Assembly: GCF_018130065.1 (NCBI RefSeq)
Contig: NZ_JAFCME010000002.1
Coordinates: 248,001 to 312,000, forward strand
Direction of reading: 5' to 3'
Length of the DNA: 64,000 bases
From: Bradyrhizobium sp. AUGA SZCCT0158
GTDB taxonomy: Bacteria > Pseudomonadota > Alphaproteobacteria > Rhizobiales > Xanthobacteraceae
Position 1 is the first letter of the stretch, and the number at the start of each line of letters is the position of its first letter. Positions 42,876 through 50,368 of the stretch are shown in pieces. A program made the translations under genes and the position numbers. The notes under the pieces were generated by a model. It ran no database searches. It saw nothing but the letters and a program-made list of their open reading frames with translations, and was not told where the DNA came from.

Positions 42876-43775
42876 TCAGGTTCTTCGCTGCGGGTCGACG
42901 ATGTCACGCAGGCCGTCGCCGAGCAGGTTGAAGCAGAACACCGCGATCATCAGCGCAAGCCCCGGGAACAGCGCGATCCACCATTCGCCCGACACCATGA
43001 AGCCGGCGCCTTCCGCGACCATGATGCCCCATTCGGCGGTCGGCGGCCGCACGCCAAGGCCGATGAACGACAGGCCCGCGGCATTGAGGATCGCGTAACC
43101 CATGGTCAGCGACATCTGCACGATCATGATCGGCATGATGTTGGGCAGGATGTGCACCAGCAAAATCCGGAACTCACCATTGCCCGACAATCGCGCCGCC
43201 TGCACAAAACCTGCATTGCGGCGCACATTGGCCTCGGCGCGGGCGACGCGGGCATAGAGCGGAAAATTCACGATGGCGGTCGCGATGATGATGTTCTGCA
43301 CGGTATTGCCGAGCGCAGCGACGATGCCCATCGCCAGCACGAACAGCGGAAACGCCATGATGGTGTCGGCGATACGTCCGACGATGCGGTCGGTCCAGCC
43401 GCCGAAATAGCCGCCGGCGATGCCGGCAAGGCCGCCCATCAGGAACACCAGCGCCACCGAAGCCACCGCGATGAACACATCCAGCCGTGTGGCCACGATG
43501 ACGCGGCTGAAGATATCGCGGCCCAACTGATCGGTGCCGAACCAGTGCGCCGCCGACGGCGCCTTCAAGGCAGCTGACGTGTCGCTGGCGAGCGGATCGT
43601 AGGGCACGATGTAGGGCCCGAACACCGCCGCGAACAGGATCACGATCAACAGGGCGAAGGCAAAAGCGGTGACGCGGTTCTCGCCGAGCACATAGCGGGT
43701 GTGCTCGAAGATCGCTGATAGTCCCGAGGTTCGCGCGGGGCCGACAGGTTCAACGGCAGGCGCAACGGTGCTCAT
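42876..43775 (-). CDS. Oligopeptide-type ABC permease DppC-like
   Basis: A 299-residue permease with about six membrane segments. HWFGTDQLGRDIFSRVIVAT after the first segment and EANVRRNAGFVQAARLSGNG (EAA loop) are family marks. It pairs with the DppB-like permease five bases upstream. Confidence 0.93.
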   Translation of the reverse strand: MSTVAPAVEPVGPARTSGLSAIFEHTRYVLGENRVTAFAFALLIVILFAAVFGPYIVPYDPLASDTSAALKAPSAAHWFGTDQLGRDIFSRVIVATRLDVFIAVASVALVFLMGGLAGIAGGYFGGWTDRIVGRIADTIMAFPLFVLAMGIVAALGNTVQNIIIATAIVNFPLYARVARAEANVRRNAGFVQAARLSGNGEFRILLVHILPNIMPIMIVQMSLTMGYAILNAAGLSFIGLGVRPPTAEWGIMVAEGAGFMVSGEWWIALFPGLALMIAVFCFNLLGDGLRDIVDPQRRT

Positions 43776-43780
43776 GCTTG

Positions 43781-44794
43781 TTACCCTTCCAATCTCACGC
43801 GCGGATCGATCACACCGTAGAGAATGTCGATGACCAGATTGAGCAGCACGTACATGACTGCCATGGTCAGCACGAAACCCTGCACCGGCGCGAAGTCCGA
43901 CGAGATCAGGGCCTCCACCGCATAGGAGCCGATGCCGGGCCAGGCGAAGACTTTTTCAACCAGCACGTTGGCGCCGAGCAGGAACGAGAACACCATGCTG
44001 AGCGTGGTGATGACCGGCAGCATGGCGTTCCGAAAGGCGTAGGTGACGATCACGGTGCTCGGTGACAGGCCGCTGGCGCGCGCCGTGCGGACGAAATCCG
44101 AGGCCAGCACCGCCAGCATCGAGGCCCGCGTCATGCGCGCGATCGGCGCCAGCGAGAATATCGCCAGCGTCGTCGCGGGCAGGATCAGCTGGCTCAGCGC
44201 GGAACGAAACGCCTCGAGATCGCGCGCGATCAGGGTGTCGATCAGATAGAAGCCGGTCACCGTCGGCGGCGCGCTGTAGAACACATCGAGCCGGCCGAGC
44301 GGCGCCGGCGACCAGCCGAGCCGGAAATAGAAGACGTAGACCAGCACCAATCCGGTAAAGAACACCGGCAGCGAGACGCCGGCCGTCGTCGTTATGCGGC
44401 AGAGATGATCGATCCACGAGCCGGGCCTTGTGGCGGCGAGCACGCCGAGCGGGATGGCGATCACGATGGAAACGAACAGGCCGAGCAGCGTCAGCTCGGC
44501 GGAAGCCGGCAGGCGATTGCGGATTTCGGCGGCGACCGGCTGGCCGGTGGTCAGCGAATTGCCGAAATCGCCATGCGCGAGATCATTGGTGTAGCGGAAG
44601 AACTGTTCGATCAGCGGCTTGTCGAGGCCGAGTTTTTTCCGGATCTGCTCGACCGCCTCCTTGGTCGCGGCGGGCCCGGCAAAGTACGCGGCGGGATCGC
44701 CAGGCAGCGCCCGCGTCAGCAGAAACGTCACGATCACGACCCCGATCAACGACGGGATCGCGAACATCAGCCGCTTGCCGATCATGGTCAGCAT
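43781..44794 (-). CDS. Oligopeptide-type ABC permease DppB-like
   Basis: A 337-residue permease with six membrane segments. The N-terminus MIGKRLMFAIPSLIGVVIVT, the family stretch LLTRALPGDPAAYFAGP, and the EAA-like loop ASDFVRTARASGLSPSTVIV are typical. A palindromic repeat of about 100 bases separates it from the binding-protein gene. Confidence 0.93.
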   Translation of the reverse strand: MLTMIGKRLMFAIPSLIGVVIVTFLLTRALPGDPAAYFAGPAATKEAVEQIRKKLGLDKPLIEQFFRYTNDLAHGDFGNSLTTGQPVAAEIRNRLPASAELTLLGLFVSIVIAIPLGVLAATRPGSWIDHLCRITTTAGVSLPVFFTGLVLVYVFYFRLGWSPAPLGRLDVFYSAPPTVTGFYLIDTLIARDLEAFRSALSQLILPATTLAIFSLAPIARMTRASMLAVLASDFVRTARASGLSPSTVIVTYAFRNAMLPVITTLSMVFSFLLGANVLVEKVFAWPGIGSYAVEALISSDFAPVQGFVLTMAVMYVLLNLVIDILYGVIDPRVRLEG

Positions 44795-44811
44795 GGCAGG
44801 CGCTCCGCGCC

Positions 44812-44910
44812 GGCGAATAGCGAATGGCGAATAGTGAATGGACGATCGCGGCTACGTTCTTTCATCCTTCACTACCCCCTATTCGCCATTCGCTACTCAC
44901 CATTCGCCCC
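44812..44910. repeat. GCGAATAGCGAATGG-type repeat
   Basis: GGCGAATAGCGAATGGCGAA on the left pairs with CTATTCGCCATTCGCTACTC on the right as an imperfect hairpin. It lies between the binding protein and dppB-like genes, where it could lower permease expression relative to the binding protein. The same family is at 38265-38336. Confidence 0.7.
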
Positions 44911-46530
44911 TCACGCCTTCACCAGCGCACGATAGTCGAGCCTTCGGTGGAACCAGTATTGATAGCCCGAGATGTTCTTCTGCATCGCGACGTTGACGAA
45001 GGGCTGATACAGCGGAATCCGCGGGATATCCTTGTAGGCGAGATCTACGAAACCCTTCACGTCGCTGTCGTAGGCCGCCTTGTCGCCGGTCGAGGCCGCG
45101 TTGCGCGCGCCGTCGATCAGTCTGTCCATCTCCGGCGACTTGTAGCTCATGGTGTTGAAGACGGAATTGTTGCCGTGATAGCACCAGTAGAAGAAGTATT
45201 CGGGGTAATCGAGCCAGCCCGAGAACACGTTGGTGTAGAGCGGCATCTCCTTCTTGTTTAGTTCGGTGCGCCAGTTGGCGCCGGGGATCTTGTTGATCGT
45301 GGCCTTGATGCCGAGCTGCGCGAGACTCTCCTGCACCAGCACGCAGAGCGGCTCGTTGACGCCTGCGAAATTGAGATCGAACGAGATCGTGGTCTCGAAA
45401 CCGCTGGCGTAGCCGGCTTCCGCGAGCAGCGCCTTCGCCTTGGCCATGTCGGTGGAATATTTGGTCGGCTGCGGCCACGCCACCTCGGTGGCCTTGTCGG
45501 CGGATGCGCCGAACATCGGGTTGGCGAGGCCGAACAGCACGACGTCCATGATTTTTTGATAGGGAAGCGCGTAGGCGATCGCCTGACGCACCTTGGGATT
45601 GTCGAACGGCGGCTTGGTGACGTTCATGCCGATATACTGGATACCGTTACTGAACGGCAGCGACACCACGTTGAGCTTGCCGTTGGCCTTCATCTCCTGG
45701 AAATCCTTGAACGGCAGTTCATAGGAGATGTCGGCGTCGCCACGCTCCAGCAGCGCGCGGCGGTTGCCGGCCTGCGGCACCATGCGCCAGATCACACGTT
45801 TGATCTTCGGCAGGGGACCACCGACCCAGGCGTCGTTGCGCTCCATGATGACTTCGGTGCCGGCGGTCCACTTCGACAGCTTGTAGGCGCCGGAGCCCGC
45901 GGTCTGCTGTTTTGTATATTCGAGACCCCAGGGATCCTTCTCGGAGGCGTTCTTCTTCACGAGCTCCGAATTGACAATGCAGGGCACGATGACGGCGAGA
46001 TCGGGGATCGTCAGGCGGTCCTTCTTGGCAAAGTCCACCCGCAGCGTGTTGTCATCGACGACAACGAACTGCTCCGGCTTGGTCAGCGAGCCCGCGCTCA
46101 TCTGGAAGGTCGGAAAGCCGCCGACCGAGACCGCGCGATCGAGCGACCATTTGACGTCCTTGGACGTCACCGGCGCGCCGTCGTGGAATTTCGCGTTCTT
46201 CTTCAGCTTGAATGTCACCGACATGTCGTCGATCTTCATGTCGTCGGCGAGTTCGCCCTTGAACTTGTCGCGGTCGTAATACGGCACGCCGCCGGGCCCG
46301 CTCTTCATCTCATGGGTGATCAGGCGGTCGTAGCAATTCCACGACACTTCATAGCCGGGCACGTTGGTGCCGACGCCATGGATGTCGAGGTTGTTGGGAC
46401 CGCCTTCCGAGACGATCAAAAGCGTCTCCGACCGCGCATCGGCCTTGGCGGGAGAGAAAATGGCCGGCGCCGGCACCAGGGCGCGCGCGGCGACCCCCGT
46501 GACGGATTTCAGGAAATCGCGACGCTTCAT
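44911..46530 (-). CDS. Oligopeptide-type ABC substrate-binding protein (family 5), Tat-exported
   Basis: A 539-residue solute-binding protein of the extracellular family 5. MKRRDFLKSVTGVAARALVP is a twin-arginine signal. Family marks are VTFKLKKNAKFHDGAPVTSK, VKWSLDRAVS and QAIAYALPYQKIMDVVLFG. TTGGAG upstream of the ATG at 46530 fixes the start; the open extension is upstream leader. It heads the long operon with two permeases, the double ATPase and atzGEH. Family 5 proteins bind peptides, nickel, sugars or opines; the ligand here is uncertain. Confidence 0.92.
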   Translation of the reverse strand: MKRRDFLKSVTGVAARALVPAPAIFSPAKADARSETLLIVSEGGPNNLDIHGVGTNVPGYEVSWNCYDRLITHEMKSGPGGVPYYDRDKFKGELADDMKIDDMSVTFKLKKNAKFHDGAPVTSKDVKWSLDRAVSVGGFPTFQMSAGSLTKPEQFVVVDDNTLRVDFAKKDRLTIPDLAVIVPCIVNSELVKKNASEKDPWGLEYTKQQTAGSGAYKLSKWTAGTEVIMERNDAWVGGPLPKIKRVIWRMVPQAGNRRALLERGDADISYELPFKDFQEMKANGKLNVVSLPFSNGIQYIGMNVTKPPFDNPKVRQAIAYALPYQKIMDVVLFGLANPMFGASADKATEVAWPQPTKYSTDMAKAKALLAEAGYASGFETTISFDLNFAGVNEPLCVLVQESLAQLGIKATINKIPGANWRTELNKKEMPLYTNVFSGWLDYPEYFFYWCYHGNNSVFNTMSYKSPEMDRLIDGARNAASTGDKAAYDSDVKGFVDLAYKDIPRIPLYQPFVNVAMQKNISGYQYWFHRRLDYRALVKA

Positions 46531-46766
46531 GGTGATGCTCCAACGCCTGAGGGGAACGGCTTTGGAACCGGGAATCGCAAGGTTCGTGCCAAACCTTAAT
46601 GGAAAACTAAACACGATCTAATTGACTGATAATACGAACGAATATGAATTTTTGATGCATTCGGCTCCTCAAAGCGAGGCTCAAATTGCATACAAAGAGG
46701 CATGTTTGCTCACTAATTATGCAAATATTCTGAGCGCCTGTTTGATGTGCGGCTTCGTCGCACCCG
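46531..46766. promoter_or_regulatory. AT-rich promoter region of the transporter-atz operon
   Basis: The stretch 46610-46745 is much richer in A+T than the rest of the window. It contains TTGCATACAA at 46686-46695 (as TTGTATGCAA on the minus strand), a GntR/FCD-type site similar to that before atzF. A second TTTGCATAAT-like half site lies near 46722 on the minus strand. The phosphotransferase gene ends at 46767 on the same strand, so this region mainly serves the transporter operon. Confidence 0.5.
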
Positions 46767-47720
46767 TCAGGTCGGCCACACCAGATCCTGCAGTTCAACG
46801 AGGTCGCCGGCTTTCTCCTGCCAGCCTTCGATTTGGATATGCCGGATCGGGTCGCTGTGCTGATGCAGCAGCATCAGCGCCATCAACCGCCGCTTCATCG
46901 CCGGATGGATATCGGCGCTTGAATACCCAAACCCCTCGAACAGGCTGCGTACCCGTCGCCTCACCCCCGCGGTCATGAAGGCGCTCGGCCCCAACAGGTC
47001 ATACTCGCCAAAACCCGTCATCACGTCGCCGAAATCAAACAACCCCGACAGGCGCCAGCCATTGCTATCGCGCTCCAGCAGGAAATTCTCCGGAATGTAT
47101 TCGCCGGTGAGGATGACCGGCGGCGCGTCCAACGGAATGAGCGATGCCGCATCGCGCAGGATATCGTCGAACCCGGCAAGGAATTTTGGCGGCAATCCAA
47201 GACGCATGTGGCGCGCGCGACAGCCCTCGATTTGCTTCGGGATGAAGTCAGCCCATTGCATCTCGATGTTCGAGAGTTCTCCGAGCGGGGCGCGCTGCAC
47301 TTCGGCGATAGCAGCGCCGATCTGCACAAGTACGCGCTCCTTCTGGTCTTCAGGCAACCCCGGCCAGACCTCGGAGCCGACGACACCGTGCAGCCGCGTG
47401 ACGATGAGATAGGGCCAGCCGTCGCGCTCGCCTTCGAACAGAATTTCCGGAATCGGGAGGCTCAATTGTCCGCGCAACTGCCTCAGCGATGCGCGCTCGG
47501 AGACAAACTGGCCGCGAAGCATTGGCGGGAAAAGCTTCAGGATCAGGTCATCGCCAAGGCCGACGACGAGGTTGGTACCGGTCGCGAAGACATGCGGCGA
47601 TGTTGCTTTCAGGCCATGGCCGTGCGCGACGTCTGATGCCACCGGCAGCCAGCGGGACTGGTCGGCGCGCCAGGCATGGAAGGCTTCGTAGTCTGCGAGG
47701 GCCGGCAGTGAAGGTGTCAT
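46767..47720 (-). CDS. Phosphotransferase-family protein (APH/kinase fold) with variant catalytic loop
   Basis: A 317-residue protein of the aminoglycoside phosphotransferase/choline-kinase fold. NLVVGLGDDLILKLFPP holds the ATP-binding Lys, and LSGLFDFGDVMTGFGEYDL contains the metal-binding Asp. The Brenner motif, normally HGDxxxxN, reads TGEYIPEN, so the catalytic Asp position is Glu and the His is absent; Asn is kept. This is a recognised sub-variant in the superfamily and the real substrate is unknown. Start at ATG 47720 or GTG 47723. It should not be read as an antibiotic-resistance gene. Confidence 0.8.
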   Translation of the reverse strand: MTPSLPALADYEAFHAWRADQSRWLPVASDVAHGHGLKATSPHVFATGTNLVVGLGDDLILKLFPPMLRGQFVSERASLRQLRGQLSLPIPEILFEGERDGWPYLIVTRLHGVVGSEVWPGLPEDQKERVLVQIGAAIAEVQRAPLGELSNIEMQWADFIPKQIEGCRARHMRLGLPPKFLAGFDDILRDAASLIPLDAPPVILTGEYIPENFLLERDSNGWRLSGLFDFGDVMTGFGEYDLLGPSAFMTAGVRRRVRSLFEGFGYSSADIHPAMKRRLMALMLLHQHSDPIRHIQIEGWQEKAGDLVELQDLVWPT

Positions 47721-47728
47721 CACTCAAC

Positions 47729-47808
47729 CGTCATTGCGAGCAAAGCGAAGCAATCCATTCTTTCTTTCCTTGGGAGCGATGGATTGCTTCGCTTCGCTCG
47801 CAATGACG
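47729..47808. repeat. CGTCATTGCGAGC...GCTCGCAATGACG inverted repeat
   Basis: An 80-base element with arms CGTCATTGCGAGCAAAGCGA and GCTTCGCTCGCAATGACG, plus AAGCAATCCAT/ATGGATTGCTT. It is a widespread bacterial interspersed repeat type and lies between the ugpB-like and phosphotransferase genes. Confidence 0.92.
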
Positions 47809-47831
47809 GAAAAGTCGAAACCCTACGCGTC

Positions 47832-49154
47832 CTATCGGTCCGGATTCGCCCGCTCGAACTGGCGCAGCAGACGGTTGCCGCGCTCGGCGGCGAGGTCGAG
47901 GGCGGCTTGCGCGGGCCGCTTGCCACTGAAGACCTGCTCCAGTTCCTCGTCGATCGCGTCGCGGATGAGCACGAACGAGCCAAGCCGGATTCCCTTGGAG
48001 TGCTCGGTCGGCGGCTTCAGGGTCATCTGCTCGATCGAGATCGCCGCGCCGGGATTGCGATCATAGAACCCCTGCGCCCGTGAAAGATCGAAGGCGGCGC
48101 GGGTGATCGGCAGGTAGCCGGTGTTCTGGTGCCAGGCCGCCTGAACTTCCCGCTTCGAGAGAAACGCGAAAAACTTCGCGACCCCGGTATATTCATCGCG
48201 TGGCCGGGCCCGCAGCACCCACAAGGTCGCGCCGCCGATGATGGTGTTCTGCGGCGCGCCGTTTACGTCGGGATAATACGGCATCAAGCCGTAGCCGACC
48301 TCGAATTTCGAATTGGCCTTGATGTCGGCGCGGGTCGCCGACGAGCCGATGAAGATTCCGCACTCGCCCTTCTGGAAGCGCGGCTCGGCCGACTGGCCGC
48401 GGCCGCTATAGTCGTACACTTTCGTGGTCTGCCATTCCGCCAGCTGCGTGATGTGGCGCACCACGGTCGGATTGTTGAAGGTCAGTTCGGCGTCGAGACC
48501 GCCAAACCCATTGCCCTTGGTCGCCAGCGGCAGGTTATGGAATGCCGAAAAATTCTCGACATTGATCCAGGAAGGCCAGGAGGTGGTCAGGCCGCAGACC
48601 GCGCCGGCCGTGCGCAGCTTCTTCGCCGCGGCCCCCACCTCGGGCCAGGTCTTCGGTGCCACTTCCGGATCGAGACCGGCGGCGCGGAAGAGGTCCTTGT
48701 TGTAGTAGAGGATCGGTGTCGAGGCGTTGAACGGGAACGACAGCATGTTGCCGGCGACATCGGAATAATAGCCGGCGACGGCCGGCAGATAGGCCGCCGG
48801 CGAGAACGGCTCCGACTGGTCGCGCATCAACTCGAACACCGGATAGATCGCGCCTTTTGCCGCCATCATGGTCGCGGTCGCGATCTCGTTGACCTGAACG
48901 ATGGCGGGCTGGCTGCGCGAACGGAAGGCGAAGATCGCCGCCGTAACCGTTTCGGTGTAATTGCCCTTGTAGGTCGGAACGATCCGGTAGTCGGATTGCG
49001 AGGCGTTGAAATCGGCCGCGAGCTTCTCCAGCTGCTTGCCGAGCTCACCCGACATCGCGTGCCACCACATGATCTCGGTGGTCGCTTGCGCCGGAGACAC
49101 CAGCACGGTGAGTGCGAGCGCGACGAACTGAAACAGCCTCAAGATCGACTTCAC
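47832..49154 (-). CDS. ugpB: UgpB-like ABC substrate-binding protein, orphan
   Basis: A 440-residue binding protein of the family 1 type. The signal peptide MKSILRLFQFVALALTVLVS is followed by TTEIMWWHAMSGELGKQLEK, the sn-glycerol-3-phosphate-binding protein pattern, and later MLSFPFNASTPILYYNKDLF and GIFIGSSATRADI. It starts from a GTG at 49154. UgpB delivers glycerol-3-phosphate and its diesters to the UgpAEC transporter, but none of those genes is in the window. Confidence 0.9.
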   Translation of the reverse strand: MKSILRLFQFVALALTVLVSPAQATTEIMWWHAMSGELGKQLEKLAADFNASQSDYRIVPTYKGNYTETVTAAIFAFRSRSQPAIVQVNEIATATMMAAKGAIYPVFELMRDQSEPFSPAAYLPAVAGYYSDVAGNMLSFPFNASTPILYYNKDLFRAAGLDPEVAPKTWPEVGAAAKKLRTAGAVCGLTTSWPSWINVENFSAFHNLPLATKGNGFGGLDAELTFNNPTVVRHITQLAEWQTTKVYDYSGRGQSAEPRFQKGECGIFIGSSATRADIKANSKFEVGYGLMPYYPDVNGAPQNTIIGGATLWVLRARPRDEYTGVAKFFAFLSKREVQAAWHQNTGYLPITRAAFDLSRAQGFYDRNPGAAISIEQMTLKPPTEHSKGIRLGSFVLIRDAIDEELEQVFSGKRPAQAALDLAAERGNRLLRQFERANPDR

Positions 49155-49371
49155 TGATGAATCACTTTGCCAAAACCGCTTGTCAGGGCCGCGATCAAAT
49201 CTGCGCGCTGCGCCCTCATAGATGCCCGCGCCAGACGTTTCAATCCACTACCGCCGTCGCAGCGCACAATTAACGATTGCAGCGGCTCCGGATAGCCAAG
49301 TGTGGGCGCTTTCTGCTAAAAAAATATTGAACCTTTTCTTCCCGCCGCAGACTTCTTCACAAGGGGATTTG

Positions 49372-50367
49372 TTGCCTGTGTATCGCCGCGCCGACCTTTC
49401 GCGGACCATAATGCTTGTTCTGGCGTTGTTCCTGACAGCGGCCTCAACGAGCGCTTTTGCGCGCGAATTTCGCGCCGCCGATACCCAGAACGAGAGTTAT
49501 CCGACCGTGCAGGCGCTGCACTATATGGGCAGCCTGGTTGCGGAACGCACCGGCGGCCGCCACGAGATCAAGGTGTTCCATTCGCGCCAGCTCGGCGAGG
49601 AAAAGGAAACCCTGGAGCAGACCCGCGCAGGCGCCATCGATATCAATCGTACCAACGTCGCATTGATCGGGACCATGGTGCCGGCGATGAATGTGCTGGC
49701 GATGCCGTTTCTGTTCCGCTCCATCGAGCATTTGCAGAAGGTGCTGGATGGACCAATCGGCAATGAGATCCTGGACAGCTTCGAACCTTACGGCTTCGTC
49801 GGCCTCGCGTTCTACGATTCCGGCGCCCGTTCGATCTACAACCACGTCCGTCCGGTCACCTCGATGGCCGACCTCAAGGGCTTGCGGATTCGGGTGCAGC
49901 AATCCGAGCAGATGGTCGAGATGATCCGCTCGCTCGGCGCCGATCCGGTCGCACTGCCCTACGGTCAGGTGCTGACCGGGCTCTCCACCAAATTGATCGA
50001 CGGCGCCGAGAACAACTGGCCGTCCTTTGTCACCACCGATCACTACAAATTCGCCGGCTTCTACACCCTCACCGAACATACGATGAGCCCCGAAGTGCTT
50101 GTCATGTCGAAAAAGGCGTGGTCTGGCCTGTCGCCCGAGGACCAGAAGGCCTTTCGCGAAGCCGCCATGCGTTCGAGCCGCTTCATGCGCGGGAAATGGC
50201 GCGATCTCGAAGAGCGCTCGCGCAAGCAGGCGGAAGACGCCGGCGTCAAGATCGTCACCGATTTCGACCGCAAGCCGCTCGAGGGGGCGATGGCGGGAAT
50301 TTACGCCAAGGCGCAGCAAAACCCCGCGATGGCGCAGCTCATTGAACGAATTCGTGGGGTGCAGTGA
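49372..50367 (+). CDS. TRAP-type (DctP) periplasmic binding protein, likely sensory
   Basis: A 331-residue DctP-family protein. The start is taken as TTG 49372 with AAGGGG five bases upstream; GTG 49378 is an alternative. The signal segment TIMLVLALFLTAASTSAFA ends just before REFRAADTQN. Family marks are IKVFHSRQLGEEKETLEQTR, LKGLRIRVQQSEQMVEMIRS (conserved Arg for carboxylates) and LIDGAENNWPSF. No DctQ/DctM membrane proteins are near. Instead it runs straight into two histidine kinases and a response regulator, so it probably presents a carboxylate ligand to the first kinase. Confidence 0.88.
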   Translation: MPVYRRADLSRTIMLVLALFLTAASTSAFAREFRAADTQNESYPTVQALHYMGSLVAERTGGRHEIKVFHSRQLGEEKETLEQTRAGAIDINRTNVALIGTMVPAMNVLAMPFLFRSIEHLQKVLDGPIGNEILDSFEPYGFVGLAFYDSGARSIYNHVRPVTSMADLKGLRIRVQQSEQMVEMIRSLGADPVALPYGQVLTGLSTKLIDGAENNWPSFVTTDHYKFAGFYTLTEHTMSPEVLVMSKKAWSGLSPEDQKAFREAAMRSSRFMRGKWRDLEERSRKQAEDAGVKIVTDFDRKPLEGAMAGIYAKAQQNPAMAQLIERIRGVQ

Positions 50368-50368
50368 G

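Noticed and set aside
46767..47720. Antibiotic-resistance phosphotransferase
   Set aside because: The catalytic loop is non-standard and there is no mobile-element context, so a resistance label is not supported.
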